Counted from the first letter of the stretch, positions 29,235 through 38,510 are shown. The stretch is DNA of 64,000 nt from Metabacillus endolithicus (GCF_023078335.1 NZ_CP095550.1:3578001-3642000), one strand, 5' to 3'. Program-made: numbers and translations. The notes: generated by a model from the sequence alone, not told the origin.

Positions 29235-30872
29235 ATGGATAAAAACTATATTTTGCAAATGGAAAATATTACAAAAGAGTTTCCGGGAGTAAAGGCTCTT
29301 GAAAGTGTCCAGCTAAAGGTGAGAAAAGGAACGGTTCATGCTTTAATGGGGGAAAATGGAGCAGGAAAGTCTACACTCATGAAAATCATCATTGGTATGT
29401 ATACACCGGATGAAGGAAGGATTATTTTTGATGGTGAAGAGCTAGTGTTAAAGGGCATTAATGATGCTTTAGATAAAGGTATTTCTATGATCCATCAAGA
29501 GCTCAAAGCCCAATCCCAGCAATGACAGTCGCTGAAAATATCTTTTTGGGCAGAGAACCAACTTACGGAAAAAGTGGGATTGTTAACAATAAAGAGTTAT
29601 ATAAAATCACACAAGAGTTATTGAATAGTTTAGAAATTAACCTTAATCCAAAAATGAAGATGTCTGAGTTAAGTATTGCAAATACTCAGATGGTTGAAAT
29701 TGCTAAAGCCATCTCTTTTAATTCAAAGTTAGTCATCATGGATGAGCCAACATCTGCCATCACAGATAAAGAGGTTGCCCAATTATTTAAAATGATTCGC
29801 TCTCTTAAGAAGAAAGATGTCGGCATCATCTATATTACTCATAAGATGAGTGAACTTTACGAAATTGCAGATGACATTTCAGTATTTCGAGATGGAACAT
29901 ATGTAGGATCAGAATCTGCACAAAACCTAGAAAATGAGAAGCTTATTAAAATGATGGTGGGTAGAGAATTAACTCAGATATTTAATAAACCAACTCCTAA
30001 GATAGGAGAGGTTGCTCTTTCAGTAAAAAACTTAACGAAAAACAAATATTTTAAAGATGTTAGCTTTGAGGTACGTAAGGGAGAAATAGTAGGATTCGCG
30101 GGTCTGATGGGCTTCTGGTAGAACAGAAATACTAGAAACAATATTCGGATTAAGAACTCCGGAGAATGGAGAACTGTACATTCATGGTAAAAAGGTGAAT
30201 ATAAAAAATTCACGAGATGCAGTTAAAAATAATTTAGGATTTTTAACAGAAGATCGAAAGTTAACGGGCTTGTTTTTGCCTCTTTCTGTTAAGGAAAATA
30301 TGATAACTGTAAATATCGATAGTTATATGTCATTGGGATTATTAAATGATAAGAAAATTATTAACGACTGTAATAAGCAAAAGCAGCAGTTATTAATCAA
30401 AACACCTAATATTGAAGAAATTGTTGGGAATTTAAGTGGTGGAAATCAACAAAAAGTTTTATTGGCTAGATGGTTGTTAAAAAACCCAGATATTTTATTC
30501 TTAGATGAACCTACCCGTGGAATTGATGTAGGGGCAAAATCAGAGTTTTATAACTTGATATTTGAATTAGCTAGTCAGGGTAAAGCGGTCATTGTTGTAT
30601 CTTCCGAGATGTCAGAAATACTTGGTTTATGTGACAGAATTATGGTTATGCATGAAGGTGAAATTGCTGGTGAATTAAGTCGCAAAGAGGCTACCCAGGA
30701 AAAAATCATGCATTATGCAACAGGGCAAGAAAAAAGAGGAAGAAAAAATGTTGCAAACTACGACAGTGTAATGCATATAGGGAGCATGGACTTTATGAAA
30801 TTTATATGTTTGGGGGAAACCAATGATGAGTACGAGACTCGAAACAAATGCTACCGAAGTAACTCAAGTTAA
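29235..30872 (+). pseudogene. Sugar ABC transporter ATP-binding protein (RbsA/MglA type), two frameshifts
   Basis: Tandem-ABC ATPase of the CUT2 family, about 500 aa when joined. First half: Walker [10 protein letters not shown], signature-equivalent region and Walker B VIMDEPTSA. Second half: LSGGNQQKV and FLDEPTRGIDVG. One break lies in 29500-29510 (after HQEL; net one base missing or two extra), the other at 30112-30114, where GGGCTTCTGG has one extra base relative to MGSGRTE. The two cancel, so the frame returns to the original. The last 48 codons (after YATGQ) are unlike family members and overlap the permease start by 50 bp, so a third indel in the A run near 30730 is possible. The partner genes flank it. 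Confidence 0.82.
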
Positions 30873-31828
30873 GAACAGCAAGTTTAAAGTCAATCCAAGA
30901 AATCTATTGAAGAAGTACGGTATTGTTCTTATTTTACTATCACTTATTGTGATCATGTCAGTATTAACACCACATTTCCTTACATCTATTAACCTTATTA
31001 ATATAGTTAAACAAATGTCAATTATAGGAATTATTGCAATTGGAGTTACTCCTATTATTATCACAAAAGGAATAGATTTATCTTCAGGTTCACTAATCGC
31101 ACTAGTATCAGTAGTCGGTGCTACTTTTGCACAAGCAGGACAATATCCAATAATTGTTCCAATTATTATGGCTTTAGGTGTAGGTCTGTTAGCAGGTTTA
31201 ATCAACGGTACATTAGTTGCTAAAGGTACTACTTGCTCCCTTCATTGCAACATTAGGTATGATGACGGCAGCTCGCGGAGTGGCAATGCTTGTCAGTGAC
31301 GGAAGGCCGATCGGAAATTTAGATTCAGCGTTTTTATTCATTGGTCAAGGGTCAATCTTAGGGGTACCTGTTCTTGTTATTATTTTTGCACTAGTCGGTA
31401 TTATCACTTGGGTATTATTAAACAAAACAAAAATAGGTAAGTATATATACGCAATTGGTGGAAATGAGCATGCTGCGGTTACAGCTGGAATTAATGTAAG
31501 TAGAGTTTTAATTATTATTTATGCATATGCTGGTTTATTAGCAGGTCTTGCCGGTATGATGTTAACTTCAAGAATCGCTTCTGGTCAACCTCAATCTGGT
31601 CTGATGTTTGAATTAGATGCTATAGCTGCGGCAGTTATTGGAGGTGCGAGTCTTTTTGGAGGAATTGGAACAATAGGTGGAACAATTATTGGTGCTCTTA
31701 TTATTGGTGTAATGAACAATGGTCTAGATCTTTTGGGGGTAAGTTCTTATTGGCAACAAATCGTGAAAGGTGCCATAATTGTAGCGGCTGTTTACATTGA
31801 CTCTAGAAAGAATAGTAAGAAATCATAA
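30823..31828 (+). pseudogene. Sugar ABC transporter permease (RbsC type), one frameshift
   Basis: About 334 aa when joined, the usual size. It has 8-10 membrane segments and CUT2 permease signatures: GGIDLS-type GIDLSSGSL near residue 87, a [18 protein letters not shown] stretch where the break lies, and [10 protein letters not shown]. One extra base is present at 31229-31232 (ACTACTT where ACTCTT-like sequence is expected), shifting the frame. It forms the membrane channel with the preceding ATPase and the binding lipoprotein. GGGGGAAACC precedes ATG 30823. The AraC regulator follows after a 235-bp gap. Confidence 0.83.
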
Positions 31829-32063
31829 ATATAGTATATTAAGAGATAGGCTATTCATTGATAATAATTGAGTTATTTCACTAAATAATGTAAAAAATGT
31901 TCCATCAGAATGAGTAGATCGTTGCTGTAGGAATTGTACTAGAACAATATGTTCTTTTCAACCAGTGCCATGTAATATGAACAATAGAGGACATATAAAT
32001 AATGAGAATGATTTCTTAACATGAAACATCCTTTTTCAACTTAGGGCAAGGGAGGGGCTTGTT

Positions 32064-32990
32064 TTGAACCTAAATGAATATACGTCGGGAAAAATCACGT
32101 TAAATCAATATGCTCATCGTTTAGCGCACAATGGAGCTTCTTTTTATGTTCACTACTGGGGAGTCATGCCAAAGCACTATGATAATATGTTTCATAAACA
32201 TTCTTTTTTTGAAGTGTGTTTTGTAGTGGATGGGGAAGGAGAATATATAGAAGAGGGATGTACCTATCCCATACAAAAAGACATGATCTTTTTTTCGAGG
32301 CCAGATGTTTTACATCAAATAAGTAGCAAAGATGGACTATCTCTTCTTTACGTAGCTTTTGAATTAATAGAGTCAGAATCAAATGAAGAATGGATAAAGA
32401 TTATGGATGATGTTAGGAACTGTAACGAAATCATCATTGATGTAAATAATGAAACACCTGCCCTACTTTGGAAATCCCTTCTAATTCAATCAACAAAGTC
32501 CGAACAGGCTTTTTTTGAGGAAATGATACCAAATTTAGCTTATTCCCTTATTCTTTCCTTAGTTCAAACTTTTAGTTCACGTTCTTTTAACAAGCATCAA
32601 CATCATACACCTAAAACGGCGTCTTCACTCTTTAATATTGCGAAATTGTATATTAAGGATAATCTTTCACAACCATTAAGACTTACAGATGCAGCAGGCC
32701 ATCTTCATATATCTGGACGCCATTTATCCCGGATATTCGTCTCGGAAGTGGGTGTGAGTTATTCGGAGTTTGTCCAAAATGAGAGAATACAGAGAGCTGC
32801 CACCTTACTTAAAACAACTGATTTATCTATTAAAGATATATCAGAAGAAACAGGTTTTAAAAATATTCACTATTTTACTCGCGTCTTTACTTCTACAATG
32901 GGTATTTCACCTGGGCGATTTCGCTCTATCTATATAGACTCAAAAGCAACCACTTATACAAAGGGACAGGTGCAAAAACAGGTACGTTAA
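32064..32990 (+). CDS. AraC-family regulator with cupin-type sensor domain (right flank of sugar cluster)
   Basis: 308 aa, clearly paralogous to the regulator at 20959 along its whole length (shared FHVHYWGVMP-, HKHSF-EVCFVVDGEGEYI-, SRPDVLHQI- and HYFTRVF-type segments). N-terminal cupin (about 25-150), C-terminal AraC HTH pair (about 205-300) ending in the canonical GISPGRFR. Start TTG 32064 with GGAGGGG. It lies after the transporter and before two terminators and repeat copy B. The pair probably arose by duplication and may divide control between the enzyme and transporter operons (inference). Confidence 0.88.
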   Translation: MNLNEYTSGKITLNQYAHRLAHNGASFYVHYWGVMPKHYDNMFHKHSFFEVCFVVDGEGEYIEEGCTYPIQKDMIFFSRPDVLHQISSKDGLSLLYVAFELIESESNEEWIKIMDDVRNCNEIIIDVNNETPALLWKSLLIQSTKSEQAFFEEMIPNLAYSLILSLVQTFSSRSFNKHQHHTPKTASSLFNIAKLYIKDNLSQPLRLTDAAGHLHISGRHLSRIFVSEVGVSYSEFVQNERIQRAATLLKTTDLSIKDISEETGFKNIHYFTRVFTSTMGISPGRFRSIYIDSKATTYTKGQVQKQVR

Positions 32991-33042
32991 AGAACTATTA
33001 TCATAAATAAAGACAATGTAACGGTGAGATGTTGCTAAGCCA

Positions 33043-33077
33043 AAAAGGAGGTAGTCGAGTTGCTGCCTTCTTTTGTG
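33043..33077 (+). terminator. Terminator after AraC regulator
   Basis: A 12-bp stem with two G-T pairs (33043-33054 with 33063-33074), followed by T residues. Confidence 0.7.
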
Positions 33078-33152
33078 CGCTTGTCAGCTGTTTGGACTTG
33101 TAAGTGATTATATTGATGTGTTCACTTTCGTAAGTATGTGATCAATTTTATA

Positions 33153-33208
33153 GAAATCTCTTAGTCGATCATGTGGTAGTAGCGATAAGAGGTTTCTTCC
33201 TTTTTTTA
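33153..33208 (+). terminator. Second terminator-like hairpin
   Basis: GAAATCTCTTA (33153-33163) pairs with TAAGAGGTTTC (33186-33196), followed by a long T run. No gene lies between it and the previous terminator. Confidence 0.6.
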
Positions 33209-33530
33209 ATGCGAGTATTGGTATTTTTCCCGTTTCTTGGTGATAACTATTGTTGATTCATTCACAGAGCTTTTGTACGTACTGATGAATACCAGAGTAA
33301 TGTGAGCGAGAATAAAATGTTCAACATTGGTACTAATCAAATAGTCAAATTATCAGTACTGATATATTGTACTTGAACTGAACCTAGTTGAACATAGCAG
33401 TTTGTAATTGACCTTAGAGGTTTTTCATTGCTTAAAGTAAGGGTACTAGCTATACATATTGTTTAGGTAGGCTAACTTTTATCATTATTTCTTATTTACA
33501 CTAAGTTTAACAAAATATTTGATTACACCA

Positions 33531-33705
33531 ATTGCACAAAAATTGCACAGACTTAATTTATTTCATTGAATTCTATTAACTTATTTTACAACCACAAGCT
33601 AAAAACGTTGATTTATCAATACTTATTTAACTCAGTTTTATTACATTTAACTCTATTAATTCCTCACCCAATTTTGATAGGGGAGAGGTCGGGGGTTCGA
33701 ATCCC
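33531..33705 (+). repeat. Direct repeat, copy B, ending in a tRNA T-arm-like sequence
   Basis: Second copy of the 174-bp block at 20409-20582, same orientation. It ends GGTCGGGGGTTCGAATCCC, after which the two copies diverge. About 13.1 kb separate the copies. A strong terminator follows immediately. Confidence 0.75.
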
Positions 33706-33727
33706 TCTAGGATCATCGGGTGAAAAG

Positions 33728-33769
33728 GCCTATAAACGTTGATATATCAATGTTTATAGGCTTTTTTTA
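33728..33769 (+). terminator. Strong terminator beside repeat copy B
   Basis: A 16-bp stem with one G-T pair (33728-33743 with 33746-33761) and seven T residues. Its AAACGTTGATATATCAA core also occurs inside the repeats, hinting that the repeat derives from the 3' end of an integrase-type gene plus its terminator. Confidence 0.75.
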
Positions 33770-33875
33770 TCGTTGATTAAATCCTCTTACATCCCTTGTG
33801 TTTTTTAGGTAATAACATAGTGTTTACATGACCTTTAAAATTTTTAGTCATGTTGATTTTTCTTTATAAGATTCA

Positions 33876-34079
33876 TTGAGCTATAGGATTTTTTATGGAG
33901 ATATTAGTATAAAGGCAGGTATGCTTTTTCAGTTAGCTAAAGAAAAAGATCCTAAAAAAGCTTTAGCAGACTTTGAACATCTTAAACAAGTTATTTCCTT
34001 TAGCAATAAAGTGGGTGCGATCGTTTGTACCAAGGTAGGGGCGATTGCTGCCATACCAAGTGTTGAGGAAGTTTTATAG
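33876..34079 (+). pseudogene. C-terminal remnant of a PfkB-family sugar kinase
   Basis: 67 codons. The end, FSNKVGAIVCTKVGAIAAIPSVEEVL-like, matches the C-terminus of fructokinase/IolC-type PfkB kinases (..A.A.GA..TT..GAIPALP...EV), and AGMLFQLAKEKDP matches the preceding helix. The rest of the kinase (ATP/anion-hole GAGD region and N-terminus) is missing and no ribosome binding site precedes it. It is a fragment left next to the repeat and was probably truncated by the event that formed the island border. Confidence 0.6.
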
Positions 34080-34288
34080 ACATAAAAGTTAAAAACATAT
34101 AGGTTAGAATGTAAAGATTATCTCTATATTCAATTATAGGAAATACAGGTGAGGAACTGGGTTCGAATTCCTATGGGTCATGCAAAATATGAAGGGATAA
34201 AAAAATGAAATTTTTAAAAAGGACTATGAAGAAATAGTTGACAAAATTGAATTTATCATATATAGTTTGATTAACTAAATAGTTCTCC

Positions 34289-34384
34289 TAAAGGGGAGTA
34301 GCTTTTACAGCAAAGTCGTCATTTCGGAGATTTCGTATCTCTCGGCTTTGTTGGCAACGTTCGGTTGTTAGCAAGACCTTTACC
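34289..34384 (+). promoter_or_regulatory. yybP-ykoY (Mn2+) riboswitch
   Basis: The leader begins AAAGGGGAGTAGC, contains AGCAAAGTCGTCA and the GGCTTTGTTGGCAACG segment, and ends with the GCAAGACCTTTACC strand that pairs back to the start. These are the conserved features of the yybP-ykoY aptamer, which binds manganese and commonly controls TerC-family exporters such as ykoY, as here. The 3' aptamer strand also forms the terminator stem, so metal binding to the aptamer would free downstream transcription. Confidence 0.85.
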
Positions 34385-34410
34385 TATTGGTAAAGGTCTT
34401 TTATTTTTAT
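34374..34410 (+). terminator. Expression-platform terminator of the riboswitch
   Basis: AGACCTTTACC (34374-34384) pairs perfectly with GGTAAAGGTCT (34389-34399), followed by a T-rich run. It overlaps the 3' aptamer strand, giving mutually exclusive folds. Confidence 0.8.
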
Positions 34411-34411
34411 T

Positions 34412-34450
34412 AAAACCTTTACCGTTTACGGTAGAGGTTTTTTCTTTTTA
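34412..34450 (+). terminator. Second tandem terminator in the terC leader
   Basis: AAAACCTTTACCG (34412-34424) pairs with CGGTAGAGGTTTT (34429-34441), followed by TTTCTTTTT. Its left arm repeats CCTTTACCG-like sequence from the first terminator, so it could compete for the same aptamer strand. Confidence 0.7.
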
Positions 34451-34506
34451 CCGGAGACTGGAAAACTTTTTTATGGAAATTCACTTTACAGAAGGAGTGA
34501 GTCAAA

Positions 34507-34557
34507 ATGTTGTTTTGTCAGTGTAGTTATTTGTTGAAAAGTAACCTTCAAGATTGA
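34507..34557 (+). CDS. Possible 16-residue leader peptide before terC
   Basis: ATG 34507 is preceded by AGAAGGAGTGAG at good spacing. The frame reads MLFCQCSYLLKSNLQD and stops 54 bp before terC. The region also contains GTCAGT...ACTGAC arms that could form a hairpin around it. Unrecognised; the support is the ribosome binding site only. Confidence 0.35.
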   Translation: MLFCQCSYLLKSNLQD

Positions 34558-34611
34558 AAGTTTACTGACTGAGATTTATAAACTAAGAGTAAATAAGGAG
34601 GAGAAGGTAAT

Positions 34612-35385
34612 TTGGAACTTTCAATTTTAATGGAGTATGGTTGGGTGTTAATCTTATTAGTTGCACTGGAAGGCTTGTTAGCAGCAGATAACGCTCTTGT
34701 TTTAGCAATCATGGTTAAGCATTTACCGGAGGAAGAAAGAAAAAGAGCTCTCTTTTATGGTTTAGCAGGAGCCTTTGTGTTCCGATTTGGTTCACTCTTT
34801 GCGATTTCGTTCCTAGTGGATGTGTGGCAGGTGCAAGCGATAGGTGCTCTATACCTATTATTTATTGCTATAAATCATATAGTAAGAAAGCTTGTATTTA
34901 AAAAGAAAGAGGAAACAAATGAAGAAGAAAACAAAAAAGGAAAATCTAGTTTTTGGGGAACTGTTTTAAAGGTTGAATTAGCTGATATTGCATTTGCAGT
35001 TGACTCAATTTTAGCTGCTGTGTACCTCGCTATGACACTGCCAAACACAAACCTTCCACAAATCGGAGGAATGGACGGCGGTAAGTTTCTTGTCATTTTT
35101 GCCGGTGGAATTATTGGATTAATTATTATGCGTTTTGCAGCTAACCTTTTTGTTAAGTTACTTCATTCAAGACCAGGTCTTGAAATAGCGGCTTTTGCGA
35201 TTGTTGGATGGGTAGGAGTGAAGCTTGCTGTGTTAACACTAGGACATCCTGATGTTGGTGTACTTTCTTATGAATTTGCACATTCCACTGGATGGAAGCT
35301 CTTCTTCTATACTGTATTAATAGGAATTGCTGCTGCAGGGTGGTTCTTAACGAAAGAAAAGAAAGAAGAGAAGCAAGCTGCATAG
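34612..35385 (+). CDS. TerC-family manganese exporter (YkoY/MeeF-like)
   Basis: 257 aa integral membrane protein with about seven hydrophobic segments. The two TerC acidic signatures are intact: EGLLAADNALVLA in helix 1 and VELADIAFAVDSILAAV near residue 128. TerC proteins of this branch export Mn2+, often loading secreted enzymes. The gene lies behind a yybP-ykoY riboswitch and tandem terminators, so expression should rise when Mn2+ is high. Start TTG 34612 with AAGGAGGAG. A terminator follows directly, so it is monocistronic. Confidence 0.9.
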   Translation: MELSILMEYGWVLILLVALEGLLAADNALVLAIMVKHLPEEERKRALFYGLAGAFVFRFGSLFAISFLVDVWQVQAIGALYLLFIAINHIVRKLVFKKKEETNEEENKKGKSSFWGTVLKVELADIAFAVDSILAAVYLAMTLPNTNLPQIGGMDGGKFLVIFAGGIIGLIIMRFAANLFVKLLHSRPGLEIAAFAIVGWVGVKLAVLTLGHPDVGVLSYEFAHSTGWKLFFYTVLIGIAAAGWFLTKEKKEEKQAA

Positions 35386-35396
35386 TGGATTATAAT

Positions 35397-35431
35397 TAAA
35401 AAGCTGCTCTTCGTAGAGCAGCTTTTTAAAT
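35397..35431 (+). terminator. Terminator after terC
   Basis: AAAAAGCTGCTCT pairs with AGAGCAGCTTTTT around a TCGT loop. Confidence 0.9.
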
Positions 35432-35512
35432 ACGTTCTTACGCTATCGGGTTAAGAAAAATAAGCTTGTTGTAAACAAATTGTGAAATATTTATTAATAA
35501 TCAGTTTATTAG

Positions 35513-35541
35513 TTGTAAATTCTACGTTTGGTAAATATAAT
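35513..35541 (+). promoter_or_regulatory. Sigma-A promoter of merR
   Basis: TTGTAA (35513-35518), a 17-bp spacer, then a perfect TATAAT (35536-35541). It lies inside the longer open frame that begins at 35482, which argues that translation starts downstream, near 35576. Confidence 0.6.
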
Positions 35542-35575
35542 CAAACTATCACGTTATGGTTTGGAGGGTTATCCT

Positions 35576-35976
35576 TTGGGACTGAAAAGTTAAAAATCGG
35601 TGAACTGGCAGAAAGAACAGGTGTTACAAAAAGAACAATAGATTACTATACTAATTTTGGACTTCTGAAAGCAGAACGTTCCCCTTCGAATTATCGTTAT
35701 TACGATATTTCTGCTGTTGAACAATTAAATGATATCGAAAAATGTAAAGAACAAGGAATGTCGTTAGAAGACATAAAGAAAAGAATGATTGACAAAAACG
35801 CAGAAGAAATAGATGTTTTGGAGTTACGTCTTAAAATAAAAGGATTAGAAAAAGATGTAGCAGAGGTTTTATCTCAACTTGAAAAAAGCAATTTAAAGAA
35901 TCATGAGTTTGTAAAAAAGAATGTTTCTCAAGAAAGCCTGTCTTTGATTCAATCATTGTTATTACTACTCAACTAA
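35576..35976 (+). CDS. MerR-family transcriptional regulator (probable 5' frameshift)
   Basis: The LKIGELAERTGVTKRTIDYYTNFGLL segment is a MerR winged HTH; a coiled coil (about residues 85-125) follows. An uninterrupted frame starts at GTG 35482, but its first 35 residues are unlike any MerR protein and include the promoter at 35513-35541. A good site (TTGGAGGG) precedes TTG 35576, which would read MGLK before a premature stop. One extra A in the GAAAAG run near 35586 would join it to LKIGELA and give a normal N-terminus. I therefore suspect one lost base. It may regulate itself or the CorC gene 49 bp downstream; the effector is unknown. Confidence 0.75.
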
Positions 35977-35989
35977 TTCATATTATTAC

Positions 35990-36024
35990 CAGGAGGTGTA
36001 CGTCTTACTTAATAAGACGATTCA
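35990..36024 (+). promoter_or_regulatory. Ribosome binding site separated from its start codon by a hairpin
   Basis: AGGAGG (35991-35996) lies 28 bases before TTG 36025, too far for normal initiation. Between them CGTCTTA (36001-36007) pairs perfectly with TAAGACG (36013-36019). Folding of this 19-nt hairpin would leave an effective spacing of about nine bases. Confidence 0.5.
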
Positions 36025-37347
36025 TTGATAACCATTAATTTACTTTTAATATTTGTATTAATAGCATTAACAGCATTTTTCGTGGCAACTGAATTTGCCA
36101 TTGTGAAAGTACGTGTTTCTAAAATTGATCAGTTAATTTCAGAAGGAAATAAAGGTGCAGTAGCTGCTAAAAAAGTTGTAACACATTTAGATGAATATCT
36201 ATCAGCCTGTCAATTGGGAATTACAATTACAGCATTAGGACTTGGGTGGTTAGGGGAGCCGACTGTGGAGAAGCTATTACATCCTCTTTTTGAACATTTT
36301 GCACTGAATGAATCCGTTACACATATTCTATCGTTTGGTATTGCGTTTGCTTTGGTTACGTTCCTTCATGTTGTCGTAGGTGAACTTGCCCCTAAAACAG
36401 TTGCGATTCAAAAAGCAGAGGCTGTAACATTACTGTTTGCCCACCCTATTATTTGGTTTTACCGTTTAATGTATCCATTTATCTGGTTCTTAAATGGTTC
36501 TGCACGTGTGTTGGTAGGTTTATTTGGGTTGAAACCTGCATCTGAACATGAATTAGCTCATTCAGAAGAGGAACTTCGTATGCTTTTGTCTGAAAGCTAT
36601 AAGAGTGGAGAAATCAATAAGAACGAGTTAAAGTACGTAAATAATATCTTTGAATTTGATGAAAGAATTGCAAAAGAGATTATGGTACCACGTACTGAGA
36701 TTGTTTCTATAGATATTGATACAAGTTATGAAGAAATTGTAGAGATTATTAAGAATGAACGATATACAAGATACCCAGTTATAGATGGAGATAAAGACAA
36801 AATTGTTGGTTTTCTTAATATAAAGGAACTGTTAACTTCCCATTTTACTGATGGGGGTAATGCTAAAAAGTTCAATATAAACACATTTATTAATCCGGTT
36901 ATTCAAGTGATTGAAACAATAGCAATACATGATTTATTGTTAAAAATGCAAAAGGATCGAACTCATTTAGCTATATTAATTGATGAGTATGGTGGCACAT
37001 CTGGATTGGTAACAGTTGAAGACATTCTTGAAGAGATTGTTGGGGAAATTCGAGATGAATTTGATGAAGATGAGGTTCCCGAAATACGAAAAATCAATGA
37101 TGATCATTATATTCTAGATGGGAAATTATTGATAGATGATGTTAATAATCTTCTAAATACAGATTTTCCTAATGAAGATATTGATACAATTGGTGGTTGG
37201 TTTCTTACACAAAACTTCAACGCAACTGTTGGTGTAGAGGTAGAAAATGACGGCTACCTCTTTAAAGTTCATGAAAGTGACGGACACCATATTCAATATT
37301 TAGAAGTGACAAAAGTGAAAAATAACGTTATTCCTATACATCAATAG
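36025..37347 (+). CDS. CorC/HlyC-family membrane protein (DUF21-CBS-CorC domains), MpfA/YhdP-like
   Basis: 440 aa. The DUF21 membrane domain (residues 1-190, four hydrophobic segments, starting [26 protein letters not shown]) is followed by a CBS pair (about 215-330, with [15 protein letters not shown] and [23 protein letters not shown]) and a C-terminal CorC_HlyC domain (about 350-430). Bacillus relatives are linked to Mg2+ efflux. The start is TTG 36025, giving the family-typical N-terminus; an upstream in-frame stop (36013-36015) excludes a longer protein. Neighbouring terC suggests a metal-ion homeostasis patch. The transported ion is inferred. Confidence 0.87.
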   Translation: MITINLLLIFVLIALTAFFVATEFAIVKVRVSKIDQLISEGNKGAVAAKKVVTHLDEYLSACQLGITITALGLGWLGEPTVEKLLHPLFEHFALNESVTHILSFGIAFALVTFLHVVVGELAPKTVAIQKAEAVTLLFAHPIIWFYRLMYPFIWFLNGSARVLVGLFGLKPASEHELAHSEEELRMLLSESYKSGEINKNELKYVNNIFEFDERIAKEIMVPRTEIVSIDIDTSYEEIVEIIKNERYTRYPVIDGDKDKIVGFLNIKELLTSHFTDGGNAKKFNINTFINPVIQVIETIAIHDLLLKMQKDRTHLAILIDEYGGTSGLVTVEDILEEIVGEIRDEFDEDEVPEIRKINDDHYILDGKLLIDDVNNLLNTDFPNEDIDTIGGWFLTQNFNATVGVEVENDGYLFKVHESDGHHIQYLEVTKVKNNVIPIHQ

Positions 37348-37416
37348 GTCAGGATGTATATATGAAGCATAGTTCTAGTATTTATTAGTAAGAATCACTG
37401 AATTAAAATTGTTAAT

Positions 37417-37450
37417 GAAAACGCCAACTGTAGTTTGCGTTTTCTTTTTT
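37417..37450 (+). terminator. Terminator after CorC-family gene
   Basis: AAAACGCCAAC pairs with GTTTGCGTTT with one mismatch, followed by a T run. Confidence 0.75.
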
Positions 37451-37474
37451 AACTGAAAAAGGGGATGGAGTCAA

Positions 37475-38449
37475 ATGGTGAAAGTAGGGATCATTGGGAC
37501 TGGCTGGTTTAGTGGAGTGCATGCAAAAATTTTAAGCAACATGCAAGGAGTACAAATCAACGCTATTTGTGGAACAAGTCAAGAAAAGGCTGAGAAATTT
37601 GCTTCTTCTTATGAAGATGTAAACTCGTATGGAAATATAGTAGAAATGCTAGATAGCGAAAAGCTAGATGCTGTTTATGTGTGTGTTCCACCATTTGCGC
37701 ACGGTGAAATTGAACTAGAATTACTAACTAGAGAGATTCCTTTTCTAGTAGAAAAGCCTTTAAGTGTAGATTTAGAGGTTCCAACAAGAGTATTATCAAA
37801 GCTTAATGAAAAGTCCATTATTACTTCGGTGGGGTACCATTTTCGCTACAAAGATTCTGTCAGCTACTTAAAAAATGAGCTTGAAAACAGTACTACTGGA
37901 ATGGCAACTGGTGGATGGATGGGGTCCATGCCAACTGTGCCATGGTGGAGAAATCAACAAACTTCAGGAGGACAGTTTATTGAGCAAACAACCCATTTGG
38001 TTGATTTACTTCGCTATACAATGGGAGAGGTAGAGGAAGTCTATGCCGCCTATGCAAGTAGAGCACTTTCCTCTCAGTATGAGGGTGTTACTGTATCTGA
38101 TGTTGGAACCGTCACCATCAAATTTAGCAATGGAGTCATAGCAAATCTTTCTAATACATGTCTATTGCCTGAGGGAGACTCAATGGTTGGTCTTGACTAT
38201 TACACGAACAAGGGAATTTTACGTTTAGGCTTCAATGGACTAGAGATCTCAAAAAAAGGTGAAACATCGTCCGTAAAAGATATCGTCAATCCTTATGAAA
38301 AAGAAAGCGAAGCATTTATACATGCTGTTAGAACCGGTGACACTTCACTGATATTATCAGATTATAGAGATGCTTTTAAAACACATGAAGTGGCTGTGGC
38401 TGCTCAAGTTTCAGCTGAAAAGGGGCAACCAGTGAGATTAACTAAATAA
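37475..38449 (+). CDS. Gfo/Idh/MocA family oxidoreductase
   Basis: 324 aa. The Rossmann fold begins VGIIGTGWFSGVHA, the catalytic-lysine motif is VEKPLSVD (about residue 92), and the GGQFIEQTTHLVDLLRY segment near residue 170 carries the conserved histidine. An NAD(P)-dependent dehydrogenase of sugars or cyclitols. It is flanked by terminators on both sides, so it is monocistronic and not obviously tied to a transporter. Start ATG 37475 with GGGGATGG. The substrate is unknown. Confidence 0.83.
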   Translation: MVKVGIIGTGWFSGVHAKILSNMQGVQINAICGTSQEKAEKFASSYEDVNSYGNIVEMLDSEKLDAVYVCVPPFAHGEIELELLTREIPFLVEKPLSVDLEVPTRVLSKLNEKSIITSVGYHFRYKDSVSYLKNELENSTTGMATGGWMGSMPTVPWWRNQQTSGGQFIEQTTHLVDLLRYTMGEVEEVYAAYASRALSSQYEGVTVSDVGTVTIKFSNGVIANLSNTCLLPEGDSMVGLDYYTNKGILRLGFNGLEISKKGETSSVKDIVNPYEKESEAFIHAVRTGDTSLILSDYRDAFKTHEVAVAAQVSAEKGQPVRLTK

Positions 38450-38476
38450 AGAATTATCTAAGAAATAAAATGTAAA

Positions 38477-38510
38477 AGTTGCGCTCATTAATTGATGGGT
38501 GCTTTTTTTT
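38477..38510 (+). terminator. Terminator after Gfo/Idh gene
   Basis: A GCGCTCATT / GATGGGTGC stem with G-T pairs, followed by eight T residues. Confidence 0.65.

Larger units (their letters stand above)
32991..33530. other. Non-coding region with two terminators
   Basis: Apart from terminator hairpins at 33043-33077 and 33153-33208 I see no gene. The remaining sequence up to repeat copy B is AT-rich and unassigned. Confidence 0.5.

Noticed and set aside
29500..30120. Programmed ribosomal frameshifting in the ABC ATPase genes
   Set aside because: No slippery heptamer with a downstream pseudoknot at the breaks, and several unrelated genes are affected in both directions; sequence error is simpler.
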